Source: Nitrospira sp. | GTDB lineage: Bacteria; Nitrospirota; Nitrospiria; Nitrospirales; Nitrospiraceae | DNA: 64,000 bases | Assembly (NCBI GenBank): GCA_009594865.1 | Contig: VOPT01000033.1 | Coordinates: 62,001-126,000 of the forward strand | Direction: 5' to 3' | Shown: piece by piece, positions 1-8,765 of the stretch | How positions within the stretch are numbered: the first letter of the stretch is position 1 | Layout: each line of letters begins with the position of its first letter | Position numbers and translations under genes: made by a program | Notes under the pieces: generated by a model | What the model was told of the DNA's origin: nothing | What the model saw: only the letters and a program-made list of their open reading frames with translations | The model's database searches: none

Positions 1-79
1 AGCGAAGCGGAGAACAGCATGACGAAGAGGGGAAACCACATACGCGGCGTAGCGTACCATGGCTGGGGCAGAGAAAGAA

Positions 80-114
80 AAAGGGTCTTCGGGAGCACAT
101 CCCGAAGACCCTTT
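80..114 (-). terminator. Rho-independent terminator
   Basis: A perfect 14-bp inverted repeat (arms 80-93 and 101-114) with a 7-nt loop lies just beyond the stop of the TRL-like gene at 138. Read on the minus strand, the second arm runs into a T-rich stretch. This is the classic intrinsic terminator layout and it ends the transcript that starts from the promoter at 525-553, making this a single-gene unit. Confidence 0.85.
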
Positions 115-137
115 CCTCAGAGGGACAACAAGCGTGA

Positions 138-464
138 TCAGCTGCCCTTAACGATCGTGCACCATTCGCCAAGGATGCCGAGAATGTTCTTTGCCGAGTG
201 ATCAACCGACGCCACCGTGGTGATTCCACCTGCGGCTTTCGCTGCCGAGACGCTGGCATCACCCGTGGCCACCCAGCCGAGGATGGACGTGCCGCAGGCC
301 TTGCCTTCCTTCGTCGCGCTGTTGTGGGTCGTGGCCACATCGCCGTACTTCGTTTCGTTGTAGATTCCACCCGCCATCGGAGACGCCACGATCTGACAAC
401 CGGTAAGGCTGAGATACGCTGCGCTGATCAGGCTCAGAGAAAACAAGACGGTCACCTTCTTCAT
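138..464 (-). CDS. TRL-like family lipoprotein
   Basis: A 108-residue exported protein. The N-terminus has two lysines, a hydrophobic stretch and a lipobox ending LTGC at residues 20-23, so it is probably lipidated on the cysteine. The rest (SPMAGGIY, then ATKEGKACGTSILGWVATGD) matches the layout of the TRL family, whose function is not well defined. A good Shine-Dalgarno (GGGAGG) sits 5 nt before the ATG, with a strong promoter upstream and a terminator downstream. The same ten bases precede the start codons of this gene and of the DUF3015 gene at 3264. The family call comes from recognising the fold pattern and was not searched. Confidence 0.75.
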   Translation of the reverse strand: MKKVTVLFSLSLISAAYLSLTGCQIVASPMAGGIYNETKYGDVATTHNSATKEGKACGTSILGWVATGDASVSAAKAAGGITTVASVDHSAKNILGILGEWCTIVKGS

Positions 465-791
465 AAGTCCTCCCTCTCGAGGTTAGTTGATGGCGCCCAC
501 CAAGTTGGGGCTCTACGTGGCGGGAGTATAGGTAACCTCTTCAGGCTTGTCAATCGCAAAGCCAGAAGTACCACGTACCATTCCCCCGAACTGTAGTAAC
601 CCTAGGGCCACATGGCTCCCCAAAGGATTTATGCTGCGATGGATGATGTGAACCTGTCCTATCACAGCCGACGATCAGCGAGTGAGAGTCTGGTGGCGAA
701 GAGCATTTCGCTGAAAGGATCTCACACTCCAGCCCTACAGAGGCAGAAGCCACGTTGCCGCATTCTCATCACGCTCACGTCGCACAAGAGC
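465..791. other. Gene-free gap upstream of the TRL-like gene
   Basis: 327 bases between two minus-strand genes. The left part holds the promoter and leader of the TRL-like gene. In the remaining part (about 560-791) I see no convincing gene, repeat or terminator; the short open frames there have no ribosome site or recognisable product. Confidence 0.6.
525..553 (-). promoter_or_regulatory. Sigma-70 promoter for the TRL-like gene
   Basis: Minus-strand -35 TTGACA (548-553) and -10 TATACT (525-530) separated by exactly 17 bp. The predicted transcript start near 518 gives a leader of about 54 nt before the ATG at 464. The near-consensus boxes suggest strong constitutive expression. Confidence 0.8.
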
Positions 792-2804
792 CTAAAAGAA
801 CGCCTGCATGGTGAACAACACATCGTTGTCGTGGTCCCGATGGTTATAGTCCAGGCGAAGCGCCCAATTCTGCGCGAGTGTATACCGCTGCCCCACCGAC
901 CACCGGACGTCATCGGATCGATCGCCTAGCGCATACCGAAGATAAGTCGCTGACGCCAGCACCCGCCAGCGTTCGACCAAGTCGGCATAAAAACCCGCCG
1001 ATGCACCGCCGCCCACACGGTGCCGTTCCTCATAGGCCCGGCTGTAGTTGCCCTCCACTTCTGCAAACGCAAAAAATACTTCACGGCGTAATACGTGCGT
1101 TTCGGTTGCCGCCCCGACCCCGCCATTCATACTCCAGTTGCTGCACAGCTGGCACTCGCCATGCCGGATGGTCTGCATCCCAACGTTCAATTTCCAGGAT
1201 GGGGCACGAAACAGACTATCAATGGGCGACAAGGACACCACATTCAGCAGGGTCGCCCGCTCGATCCGGCTCTGATCGGCCCGGTTGTAGTGACGCAGAC
1301 TGATCGAGCCGATCTCGATCTGCGCATCCGGCGTGTAACCAGGTTCCGGATCAAGCAGGTCATGATAGGCGGCCCGCACACTGAGTTCTTCGAAGGTATC
1401 GTTATTGCGCCAGCCTCCCCCGAGGCTCGCACGGGAGGTCTTATGCCCCGATTCTGGTTGCATCGCAAACGGCAAAATCGAGAGATCCTCTGATGGAATT
1501 CGCAAGAGGCTCCTTGCGGTCAGAAGTCGCCGGTTGTGATCGCGAGCCGCTGTCGCCTGCGACTCATCGCGTTCACCTGTGTAACGCACATAGTCCGACG
1601 CCACATCCAGAACAAACGCCTGCCGCGACAATGGTAAGCTCCGCACATCATCCGACTGCGCGACCGCCGCATCACGTACTAATCGTTTGACCAATCCATG
1701 CTCAGCAGCGGTGAGCTGTTCCCGCTTGCGGCGAATGAGGGTCACGCGCGAGGGGCGAAAGGCGGTGTCTGTCACCAGTCCCGGTTGATCCGCGAGCAGT
1801 CGAACGGTATCTGCAGGAATGGTCCAGAATCGGAACTTGTCGGTCAAGTGCAACGAAGGGTCGGCATATTCCAGCAACGACAACAGGTGGTAGGAACAAT
1901 TCTCTTTAAAGAAAAAATAGTCGAATGACGCATTCCCGAGTTCCCAGGCATGCAGAAGTAATCGCCGGATTTGCGGCTCGCCGAAGTTGAGCCGGTACTC
2001 CCATATATCGCGATTTTCGATATCCCGGTATTCCTGCACCTTGAGGTAATACGGAATCGTCGAAAAATATCCGCGATATCCCCCGAAAATCCCGCGCACC
2101 GGATAGGCCAATCCTTCGTCTTTGGGAACATCCGCCGCGAAATTGATGGTGTAGGCCAAGATGCGGGTGTGAGGCGTCTGCCCTTCCTGATCGATGCGCA
2201 AGAGCGTATGGCCGAACATGGAGGCCGGGTTATTCATAAAGGCCGAAGGGAAGACGAGCGTGATGGAGCGGGCATGAAACTCTTCAATCCATCGTTTGAA
2301 TCGATCACAGCGCATGCCCGGGAGTTGTCCTGGATCGAAGGCGAGACGCTCATTGAGCCACGCATACCGCGCCACAAAGGCGCATTGCGCCGGCTGTTTC
2401 GAACGGCCAATCAGGTCAGGCGAAAAAAATTGTGTCAGCGTGGCATCGAGTTCAGCCTGCGGATCGGTCTGACCGTCAGGAGACAAGAAAAACCCCGGCT
2501 CGTCCTGTTCACTCGTAAACCCACCGAACAAATTGGCTCGATAGTGGAGCAAGAGATGCCATTCGCGCTCGCCTGCCAGCTTTGCCTGATGAGCTCGTTG
2601 AATGAGTTGGGACAAGTACGGCGCAGGCGGCTCTTGCGCCTCGGTGGAAGTCGCGAGGAAAAGGCCGACCAGGAGGATGAACAGAATATGCACGATTGGG
2701 GACAGAAGGTAGCGCAGGGCTCCGGCCAATGACCGAAGCCCTGCGATGACTCGATTAACGGCTGACGGCTTGGGCGAGGACCGGGCTCTTGGAGACCGCG
2801 TCAT
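792..2804 (-). CDS. DUF4105 domain membrane/periplasmic protein
   Basis: A 670-residue protein with an N-terminal hydrophobic segment (about residues 33-53) that looks like a signal anchor, followed by a DUF4105-type domain. Its conserved signatures are visible: MFGHTLLRID near residue 197 and ENCSYHLL near residue 300, whose His and Cys resemble a papain/NlpC-like active site. The C-terminal 250 residues have alternating polar/hydrophobic strands ending in a phenylalanine, like a beta-barrel. The ATG at 2804 lies 50 nt inside the upstream DUF3015 gene; no later in-frame ATG precedes the hydrophobic segment, so this start is kept. The family has no established enzymatic role that I can state. 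Confidence 0.75.
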   Translation of the reverse strand: MTRSPRARSSPKPSAVNRVIAGLRSLAGALRYLLSPIVHILFILLVGLFLATSTEAQEPPAPYLSQLIQRAHQAKLAGEREWHLLLHYRANLFGGFTSEQDEPGFFLSPDGQTDPQAELDATLTQFFSPDLIGRSKQPAQCAFVARYAWLNERLAFDPGQLPGMRCDRFKRWIEEFHARSITLVFPSAFMNNPASMFGHTLLRIDQEGQTPHTRILAYTINFAADVPKDEGLAYPVRGIFGGYRGYFSTIPYYLKVQEYRDIENRDIWEYRLNFGEPQIRRLLLHAWELGNASFDYFFFKENCSYHLLSLLEYADPSLHLTDKFRFWTIPADTVRLLADQPGLVTDTAFRPSRVTLIRRKREQLTAAEHGLVKRLVRDAAVAQSDDVRSLPLSRQAFVLDVASDYVRYTGERDESQATAARDHNRRLLTARSLLRIPSEDLSILPFAMQPESGHKTSRASLGGGWRNNDTFEELSVRAAYHDLLDPEPGYTPDAQIEIGSISLRHYNRADQSRIERATLLNVVSLSPIDSLFRAPSWKLNVGMQTIRHGECQLCSNWSMNGGVGAATETHVLRREVFFAFAEVEGNYSRAYEERHRVGGGASAGFYADLVERWRVLASATYLRYALGDRSDDVRWSVGQRYTLAQNWALRLDYNHRDHDNDVLFTMQAFF

Positions 2805-3264
2805 TCAGCGTCTTCACCAAGGCCACAGACGAGGTTTCACCATCCTGCACGAGTGCCGTGTAGCGCTCCTGCGTCAAGGCGAAGAAGGCTGCATGCTGCT
2901 CGCTGGGCACGCCCATCAGCGTCGCGAGCGATGCCAAGTGCTCGCCTTTGCCTTGCGCCATTTCCTGCGTCAGGTTCTCGAAGTTCAATAACGCAAACAT
3001 CGTGGTCTTCTGGTCCGCCATGACCTGACCATCATTCGTACAGCCCGACGTTCCGGAGCTGATCCCGAACGTCCCGCTGCCAAATGTGCCATTCGTGGTG
3101 GCCATCATCACCTGCGGGGCGATGTTCTTCTGGTTCTTATAGTCGGCCCAGGCCAACTTTCCCAGACCACAACCTGGTCCTGTATCAGGATTGGCGGCCA
3201 TCGCCAACCCGGCTTGTGAGGCCACGGCCACCACACCCAACGCAACGATGAACTGTCTCAGCAT
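2755..3264 (-). CDS. DUF3015 family exported protein
   Basis: A 169-residue protein with a signal peptide (MLRQFIVALG..., cleavage after SQAGLAMAA) and the DUF3015 pattern GCGLGKLAW, then GTSGTSGC-like and a helical C-terminus. The ATG at 3264 is chosen because AAGGAGG sits 5 nt upstream; an upstream in-frame start would remove the signal peptide. The promoter at 3326-3354 drives it. Its 3' end overlaps the DUF4105 gene by 50 nt, which suggests co-transcription. The function of the family is unknown. Confidence 0.8.
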   Translation of the reverse strand: MLRQFIVALGVVAVASQAGLAMAANPDTGPGCGLGKLAWADYKNQKNIAPQVMMATTNGTFGSGTFGISSGTSGCTNDGQVMADQKTTMFALLNFENLTQEMAQGKGEHLASLATLMGVPSEQHAAFFALTQERYTALVQDGETSSVALVKTLNDAVSKSPVLAQAVSR

Positions 3265-3325
3265 AAGTCCTCCTTGCAACAAGTGAATGACTCCGCCCGA
3301 CCGACTCTCCATAAATTCTGCTCTC

Positions 3326-3354
3326 ATTATAGACAACGCCCGACACCATGTAGA
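3326..3354 (-). promoter_or_regulatory. Sigma-70 promoter for the DUF3015 gene
   Basis: Minus-strand -10 TATAAT (3326-3331) is a perfect consensus; a -35-like TCTACA (3349-3354, four of six matches) lies 17 bp upstream. The leader to the ATG at 3264 would be about 55 nt. Confidence 0.65.
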
Positions 3355-3383
3355 GCAAAAAATCCGCGCACCGGCTGCGCGTG

Positions 3384-3869
3384 TCATTCCGCTCGGTCGG
3401 CTAACATAATGTGCCGCGTGTCAATTGATCCATTTTGAAACAGTAGCAGTCCCACCGCGCGCGGAAGACGAAAGCGTTTCGGGCCGGCAGATCCCGGATT
3501 GAACAACAAGACGTCGTCTCGCCATTCGGCCTTCGGCTGATGGGTATGCCCATACACACAAAGCGTGGGACGCGCACGCGCCAGCATGTCGATCCCATCC
3601 CGCGTCAGTCGGCCGCCTTCGTAGAGACGGTGGTAGATCGCGATTCGATGGCCCGCCAGTTCAACGGTCTGCTCCACCGGAATCCCGCTGGCCTCGAATC
3701 CATCCACATTGCCGGATACCGCCGTCACCGGCGCGATTCGGTGAAGCTGCGCGAGGACATCCCCTCGGCCGATATCACCCGCATGCAGAATATGGTCGAC
3801 TCCGGAAAAATGACGCAGGATCGCCCGATCGAACAATCCGTGCGTATCCGAGATAACTCCGATGCGCAT
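3384..3869 (-). CDS. YfcE/MJ0936-family metallophosphoesterase
   Basis: A 161-residue protein with all the metal-binding blocks of the small calcineurin-like phosphoesterases: GVISDTHG (D and H ligands), HAGDIG, GNVD, and GHTHQPK near the C-terminus. This family hydrolyses phosphodiesters with two bound divalent metals in the cytoplasm; the natural substrate cannot be told from sequence. It starts 13 nt downstream of the M48 gene and is probably in the same operon. Confidence 0.85.
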   Translation of the reverse strand: MRIGVISDTHGLFDRAILRHFSGVDHILHAGDIGRGDVLAQLHRIAPVTAVSGNVDGFEASGIPVEQTVELAGHRIAIYHRLYEGGRLTRDGIDMLARARPTLCVYGHTHQPKAEWRDDVLLFNPGSAGPKRFRLPRAVGLLLFQNGSIDTRHIMLADRAE

Positions 3870-3882
3870 TTCACATCTCGCG

Positions 3883-5016
3883 TTACTTCTTGAGTTCAGA
3901 GGCTCCCAACGAATCCTGAATGGTCTTCCATTGGAAGGTGAACGGTTCAGGGGTTCGCTTCGGTAATGCGGCCAACTCGGCCTTCAGTCGTTCCGCACGA
4001 GCCGCACTCATCGGATGGGTAGAGAACAGTTCGACGCGTTCCTTGTCTTTCTCAGACAGTCGCTCAAAAAATCGGATCATGCCATCCGGGGCAATGCGCG
4101 CGTCGGATAAGAGCCGAATGCCGGTGACGTCCGCCTCCGTCTCCTGCGCACGCCCGAATTTCAACGTCACTAACTCCATGCCTACCTGCTTGGCCAAGCC
4201 GGTCAGGCCCTGTTGGTCCCCCAGCAGAATACCCACCACAGCCGCCAGTCCCAGCATTTTGACCATGCGTTCCATGCCGTGACGTTGCAACACATGGTTC
4301 AATTCATGACTCAAGACGCCAGCCACTTCTTCGCCGCTTTCCGCCTTGGTCATCAACCCGGTGAAGACCACGACATACCCTCCCGGCAGCGCAAAGGCAT
4401 TCACCACGGGACTCTGCACAACGGAAATCTGAAATTTGTAGGGATTATTGGGAATTTTCTCCGTCAGCCGCTGCGTCATTTCCTGCACGGCGCTCACCGC
4501 CGGCCCATCCTTCAACACAGTCTCTTTGGACAGAAAATCCTGGTGCACGGTTTCGCCCAATTTTTGTTCCCACTCGATCGGAATTCTGGCGACCGCCCAT
4601 TCAACCATCAGATCCGTGCCAAACCACAACAGCAGTCCCAGGCCGATCAAGATGCCCAACACAGTCCCCCACACCAGGCGATGGCTGTGTCGCACCCGGC
4701 GAACCTGCTCTGCCGCACGTTCCAGATGGGCCGTCAACTGAGGCGGAGCCGCGCGGCGAAAAGCAACGATCAAGGCGGGATCTTTGACGTAGACGGTCCG
4801 AGCCGATGAGCCGCTTCCCCACGACACCACCAGCTGATCGTGATCCAACCCTCCGGCTTCAACCGCCATGTCTGCAAAGGCCACGACCTGGTCCTCGAGC
4901 GACGACGGCCCCATAGGACCGACGCGCAAGCCCTCCACGCAGAGCTCAACCCCACAGGGCACACCGGCCCCCGGTAGTCCGTCACCGAAACAGAGGGCGT
5001 TGGGAGCTAGGGCCAT
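3883..5016 (-). CDS. M48-family membrane metalloprotease
   Basis: A 377-residue protein. Residues 1-100 form a soluble beta-rich region of unknown type, a transmembrane helix follows at about 112-135, and the M48 protease domain carries the zinc motif HELNH near residue 235 plus a downstream ETEAD glutamate ligand. Such proteins (BepA/LoiP/HtpX-like) degrade or chaperone envelope proteins. The single helix after an N-terminal domain would place the protease domain on the periplasmic side. It is the first gene of a minus-strand pair with the phosphoesterase. Confidence 0.85.
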   Translation of the reverse strand: MALAPNALCFGDGLPGAGVPCGVELCVEGLRVGPMGPSSLEDQVVAFADMAVEAGGLDHDQLVVSWGSGSSARTVYVKDPALIVAFRRAAPPQLTAHLERAAEQVRRVRHSHRLVWGTVLGILIGLGLLLWFGTDLMVEWAVARIPIEWEQKLGETVHQDFLSKETVLKDGPAVSAVQEMTQRLTEKIPNNPYKFQISVVQSPVVNAFALPGGYVVVFTGLMTKAESGEEVAGVLSHELNHVLQRHGMERMVKMLGLAAVVGILLGDQQGLTGLAKQVGMELVTLKFGRAQETEADVTGIRLLSDARIAPDGMIRFFERLSEKDKERVELFSTHPMSAARAERLKAELAALPKRTPEPFTFQWKTIQDSLGASELKK

Positions 5017-5045
5017 CTTCAGTACTCAACCTTCTCCACACGGGT

Positions 5046-5157
5046 GCTCAAAACGGCGGCCAACGCGGCCGCAGGTGAGAAAAAACCGGAGGCGTACCCT
5101 CGAGGGTACGTTGAGGATTTTTTCGAACCGAGAACAAAGTTGGCAGGCGTTTTCAGC
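5046..5157. repeat. 112-bp dyad-symmetric intergenic element
   Basis: The gap between the AIM24-family and M48 genes is almost filled by one long imperfect palindrome centred between 5101 and 5102. The core CGTACCCTCGAGGGTACG (5093-5110) is a perfect 18-nt palindrome. Outside it, the arms keep matching in patches: GCT(C/G)AAAACG at the ends, GCCAAC, and GAAAAAA, all at mirrored distances. The ends (5046 and 5157) are exactly symmetric about the centre. It would form a long hairpin on either strand. The shape fits a non-coding palindromic element of the REP/MITE kind; no second copy was noticed in this window. Confidence 0.7.
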
Positions 5158-5173
5158 GCCCGCCATTCAGCCG

Positions 5174-5857
5174 CTATTCGGAGACGGGAATGAACTGTCG
5201 TATCCAATTCCCAAAACTGCCGGGGTTACGGCTTTGGATGTATACCACGCCCGGTCCACGGAAACGGCACACCAAGCCCTCGCCCGATGTCAAGCTGGCG
5301 ATCCATCCGGACGACGCCTTTTCGATATTGTAGGTCGTGGTGGACGTCCAGGCCACCAGGTGGCTGTTGTCGACAATGTATTCTTCATTCGGCTTCAGTT
5401 CGATTTTATGGATGGCTCCGAAACTGTTAAGGACCAACTGCCCGGTGCCGCCGATCTTCAAGATAAAAAACCCTTCACCCCCGAGCAGCCCGCGTGTCAG
5501 ACTTTGCATCTTGCTTTCAATCTTCACGCCCTCCGCGCCGGCCAAAAACCCGTCTTTCTGCACCATGTATTCATTCACACCGTCCAGTTCCAGCAGCACG
5601 ATTTCGCCGGGCACGGTCGGCGCCAGCAAGACTTCTCCCGCTCCCCGGCTGGCTCGTAACGTCTGGAAGAAGAACTTTTCGCCGCTCAGCATCTTCCGCG
5701 ACAGCGCGCCGAGGAACCCGCCTTCCATCTTGCTCTCAATGTCGATCGTCGGCGAGGCAGCCACCATGGCGCCGGACTCGGCCTTCACCGTCTCATTGGC
5801 ATCCAGATACACCCGCACCATTGGAAAGGCCCCCGGATAGAGAATTTCACACTTCAT
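5174..5857 (-). CDS. AIM24/TIGR00266-family protein
   Basis: A 227-residue protein with the beta-rich AIM24 pattern: an early AESGAMVA, GGFLGALSRKMLSGEKFFFQ, repeated glycine-rich turns (GGEGFF), and a C-terminal RGPGVVYIQSR. The family is widespread in bacteria with no firm biochemical role. It is a stand-alone minus-strand gene separated from the next gene by the dyad element at 5046-5157. Confidence 0.85.
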   Translation of the reverse strand: MKCEILYPGAFPMVRVYLDANETVKAESGAMVAASPTIDIESKMEGGFLGALSRKMLSGEKFFFQTLRASRGAGEVLLAPTVPGEIVLLELDGVNEYMVQKDGFLAGAEGVKIESKMQSLTRGLLGGEGFFILKIGGTGQLVLNSFGAIHKIELKPNEEYIVDNSHLVAWTSTTTYNIEKASSGWIASLTSGEGLVCRFRGPGVVYIQSRNPGSFGNWIRQFIPVSE

Positions 5858-6088
5858 CGCCCGCTCCCTTCATGAACTGTCAGCCTCATCATGCGATGGA
5901 TTTTGTGGAATGTCCCTGGTCCTGTCAAGCAGACTGTTGATACCGACCTGCCGCACAGCCTCTTTCCCTAGCTCAAGATCGATCACGTTTCAACCGATAC
6001 AGCCCAAAGAGCGATCCTCAGATGCTGACAGACCACAGCTCTTGAGATACTTCCCGCTCAAGGACTCGAAGAGACACGAGAGCCAGGC

Positions 6089-6424
6089 ATGAAACGCGTC
6101 GTGATCGAAGAGCTGACACCGGGAATGATCCTCGCCAAGCCCGTGACCAACAACACGGGGCTGGTCGTCCTTCCTCTCGGCGCTGAATTAGACGAGGCGA
6201 CCCTCACTCGGCTCCAACGCCTCGGCCTCACGTCTGTCTATGTTGAAGGTGATGCCGGCGACGCCAGTGGAAAAACCCTTGCCGAGTTGGAAGCCGAGCT
6301 CGACCACCGCTTCCGCCGTGTGATCGACGATCCGATTCAATGTCAGATTCGCGAAGCGATCCGCCTGCAACTCCGGACGTCACATGGGGTAGCCGACAAT
6401 CACGGGGCGCCTCCGACCACATGA
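6089..6424 (+). CDS. Small protein of an HDOD signalling operon
   Basis: A 111-residue protein. Its first 50 residues (EELTPGMILAKPVTNNTG, then a LQRLGLTSVYVEG strand) resemble the short domain that precedes HD-GYP or HDOD domains in other regulators. Here it is a separate gene whose stop overlaps the HDOD start as ATGA, implying translational coupling. It probably acts with the HDOD protein; its precise role is not known. Confidence 0.7.
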   Translation: MKRVVIEELTPGMILAKPVTNNTGLVVLPLGAELDEATLTRLQRLGLTSVYVEGDAGDASGKTLAELEAELDHRFRRVIDDPIQCQIREAIRLQLRTSHGVADNHGAPPTT

Positions 6425-7257
6425 GCCCTTCAACCAAGGTAGATCTCCGGCGTCGCATTGAGCAGGTGGGCGAGTTGCCGACCCTACCCCACGTCGTCCA
6501 GAAATTGGCGTCGATGATCGGCCGCCCGAATGTCTCGGCGGAGGAAATCGGCGCGCTGATCGAAAAGGACCAGGTGCTGTCCGCCAAGGTGTTGCGTCTG
6601 GCCAATTCGCCGTTCTATGGCTTTCCCTCACGCATCGCCTCGGTCGCCCACGCCGTCGTCGTACTGGGGCTGAGTGTCGTCAAGGGCCTCACGCTCTGCG
6701 CCACCGCGTTCGACATGATGAAAAACGCCGGCATGAATGACCTCTGGCGCCACTCGCTGGGGGTCGCCATGACGGCACATATCCTGGGCGCGAAGACCGG
6801 GATGAAGAATCCTGAAGAGGTATTTGTCGGCGGACTGCTCCACGATATCGGTAAGGTGGTGCTCTATGTGAAATGGCCGGACGTCGGCAAGCAGATCACC
6901 GCCGCCACCAAAGACAGCGCCCGATCACGCATGGACACGGAACGAGAACTATTCGACGTTACGCATGCCGATGTCGGCGGATGGCTCGCCACCGCCTGGC
7001 ATCTGCCGACCAGTTTGCGCGAGCCGATTCTCCATCACCATCTGCCGTCGGCAGCCCAGGAGGCGAAACTGCAAACCGCCATCGTCCATGTGGCCGATGT
7101 GCTGGTGAAGGGGCTCGCCTGTGGCAACCCCGGCGACGACCTCGTGCCCCCGCTGTCGCGCCAAGCATGGGAGTTGGTCGGCCTGGACGCACAGAGCCTG
7201 GCCGGATGCCTCGCACAAGCCACGGAAGAATTTCAAACCATCGACGACTATCTATGA
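6421..7257 (+). CDS. HDOD domain signalling protein
   Basis: A 278-residue protein made almost entirely of an HDOD domain: LPTLPHVVQKLASMI at the start, then VLSAKVLRLANSPFYG, and GGLLHDIGKVVL, which keeps an HD pair. HDOD proteins are HD-superfamily regulators without established enzymatic activity, linked to motility and stress signalling. The start is set at the ATG of the ATGA overlap with the upstream gene rather than the earlier in-frame ATG at 6340. It overlaps the receiver-GGDDF gene in the same way. Confidence 0.9.
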   Translation: MSPSTKVDLRRRIEQVGELPTLPHVVQKLASMIGRPNVSAEEIGALIEKDQVLSAKVLRLANSPFYGFPSRIASVAHAVVVLGLSVVKGLTLCATAFDMMKNAGMNDLWRHSLGVAMTAHILGAKTGMKNPEEVFVGGLLHDIGKVVLYVKWPDVGKQITAATKDSARSRMDTERELFDVTHADVGGWLATAWHLPTSLREPILHHHLPSAAQEAKLQTAIVHVADVLVKGLACGNPGDDLVPPLSRQAWELVGLDAQSLAGCLAQATEEFQTIDDYL

Positions 7258-8219
7258 GCGGGTCCTCTTCCAACCGCCGTATTCTGCTGCTGCACCACGA
7301 CCCCGTCGAAATCGAGCGACTGACGGCAGGCCTCAGCCGTTCGGGATTTAGTGTCGTCGTGGCGGATGCCGGACGGCTCGCGCTCCATGAACTAGTGCAT
7401 GATCCTCCCTGCCTGGTATTGGCCGCGGAGGGGACGAATGGACGGTCGGCGGATACGCTGGCAAGGGAGTTGCGCGCGGATCCCTTTCTCGGTCGGCTGC
7501 CGGTGATCATCCTGATTCGGGATAGCCGGGTGAATGATGTGGATTGGGCGGCGCTCGGCGTGGACGACTATATTGCCGTGCCCTATCGCCCCGAGGAAGT
7601 GCCGCAACGGGTGCGCCTGTGCTTGAGCCGCCTTGAACGATCGCTCGATGCCAACCCTCTCACGCGGTTGCCGGGCAACAGCACGATTCTCCACGAAACC
7701 ACCGCGCGTATTGAAAGCGGCGCTGCTTTTGCCCTCGCGTACCTTGATCTCGACAACTTCAAGTCGTTCAACGACCGCTATGGCTACGCGCGAGGCGATG
7801 AAGTCCTCGTGGTGACCTGCCGAATTCTCACCACCGTCGTCAGTGAACTGGCAGGCACGGACGGATTCGTGGGTCATGTGGGCGGAGATGATTTTGTCTT
7901 CATGAGCGCGCCGGCCACCATCGAAGCCATTTGTCAGACGCTGATCAAACGGTTCGATTTGGTGATTCCGGACTTCTACGATCCCGACGATCGGGGCAAG
8001 GGATTTATTGACTCCGTCGACCGCCGCGGCAACCACGAACGGTTTCCTCTCATGAGCCTGTCCATTGCGGTGGTTACCAATCAACAGCGGGCCATCACTC
8101 ATCCTGGCGATGTCAGCAAGATCGCCTCCGAGCTCAAAAAAATTGCCAAGAGCCAGCCCGGCAGCGTGTATGTGAAAGATCAGCGAAAAGCCGAGGCGAC
8201 GGACGCACGGGGCACCTGA
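7254..8219 (+). CDS. Degenerate receiver plus GGDEF-like protein
   Basis: A 321-residue protein. Residues 8-125 have a receiver-like fold (RILLLHHDPVEIERL opening) but the usual phospho-acceptor position reads LVLAAEG, with no aspartate. The C-terminal half is a GGDEF domain with LDLDNFKSFNDRYGYARGDE and an active-site motif of GGDDF instead of GGDEF. Synthesis of cyclic di-GMP is possible, since D-for-E changes are tolerated in some enzymes, but it is not certain. The start is the ATG in an ATGA overlap with the HDOD gene; a longer frame-mate beginning at 6873 is not used. Confidence 0.85.
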   Translation: MSGSSSNRRILLLHHDPVEIERLTAGLSRSGFSVVVADAGRLALHELVHDPPCLVLAAEGTNGRSADTLARELRADPFLGRLPVIILIRDSRVNDVDWAALGVDDYIAVPYRPEEVPQRVRLCLSRLERSLDANPLTRLPGNSTILHETTARIESGAAFALAYLDLDNFKSFNDRYGYARGDEVLVVTCRILTTVVSELAGTDGFVGHVGGDDFVFMSAPATIEAICQTLIKRFDLVIPDFYDPDDRGKGFIDSVDRRGNHERFPLMSLSIAVVTNQQRAITHPGDVSKIASELKKIAKSQPGSVYVKDQRKAEATDARGT

Positions 8220-8249
8220 CACACTCCGCCATCAGGTCCCGCTGGGAGG

Positions 8250-8765
8250 TTAGTGACCGGCTGCCGCACCAGGCGCTTGCCCGCCACCATTTCCGCCATT
8301 CCCGCCATACTGGCGGCGAAGTTCCCGCCGATAGGCGCGCCGCTCCTCCGGGGACATCGTCTGGAACTTTTCCCGCAACTCCTTCCGCTGCTCGGGAGGC
8401 AGTGATCGGAACCATCGGCGGGCATTCCGCACCGATTCGCGCTGTTCAGGCGGCAATTGGCGGAACTGCTGATACCGCTCACGCAATTGCTGTCGTTGTT
8501 CCGGTGGAAGCGACCGCCATTCTTTGAACCGCTGCTTCGCTTCCTGACGCTCTTCGGGCGTCATCGTGCCCCACTGCTGTGCCCCATTCCGCAAGCGTTG
8601 TTGTTTGCGCGGGGGCAACTGATCCCAGTTGTCGCTGAATCGCTGCAACAATTGCTGTTCGCCTGGACTGAGCTGGCTCCATGGGACTCCGGCCCTGTCA
8701 CCTTGCGCCCAGACAGGCGACCACGCGATGAACACGACCATGATCCCTAGCACGAGCACATTCAT
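8250..8765 (-). CDS. DUF3106 family exported protein
   Basis: A 171-residue protein with a signal peptide (cleavage near SPVWAQ) and a helical body made of imperfect repeats of about 17-20 residues built on W/F-x-x-LPPEQRQ-x-L-x-x-R, typical of DUF3106. The C-terminus is a glycine-rich tail (GGNGGNGGG). It is the last gene of the sigma/anti-sigma operon and its ATG overlaps the TGA of the interrupted gene upstream, so its translation may depend on reading through or restarting in that gene. It is probably a periplasmic protein, possibly a partner in the sensing circuit. Confidence 0.8.
   Translation of the reverse strand: MNVLVLGIMVVFIAWSPVWAQGDRAGVPWSQLSPGEQQLLQRFSDNWDQLPPRKQQRLRNGAQQWGTMTPEERQEAKQRFKEWRSLPPEQRQQLRERYQQFRQLPPEQRESVRNARRWFRSLPPEQRKELREKFQTMSPEERRAYRRELRRQYGGNGGNGGGQAPGAAAGH

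Noticed and set aside
1971-2732. A 253-residue plus-strand frame opposite the DUF4105 gene
   Set aside because: It is antisense to a gene with clear family motifs, with no recognisable product or start signal.
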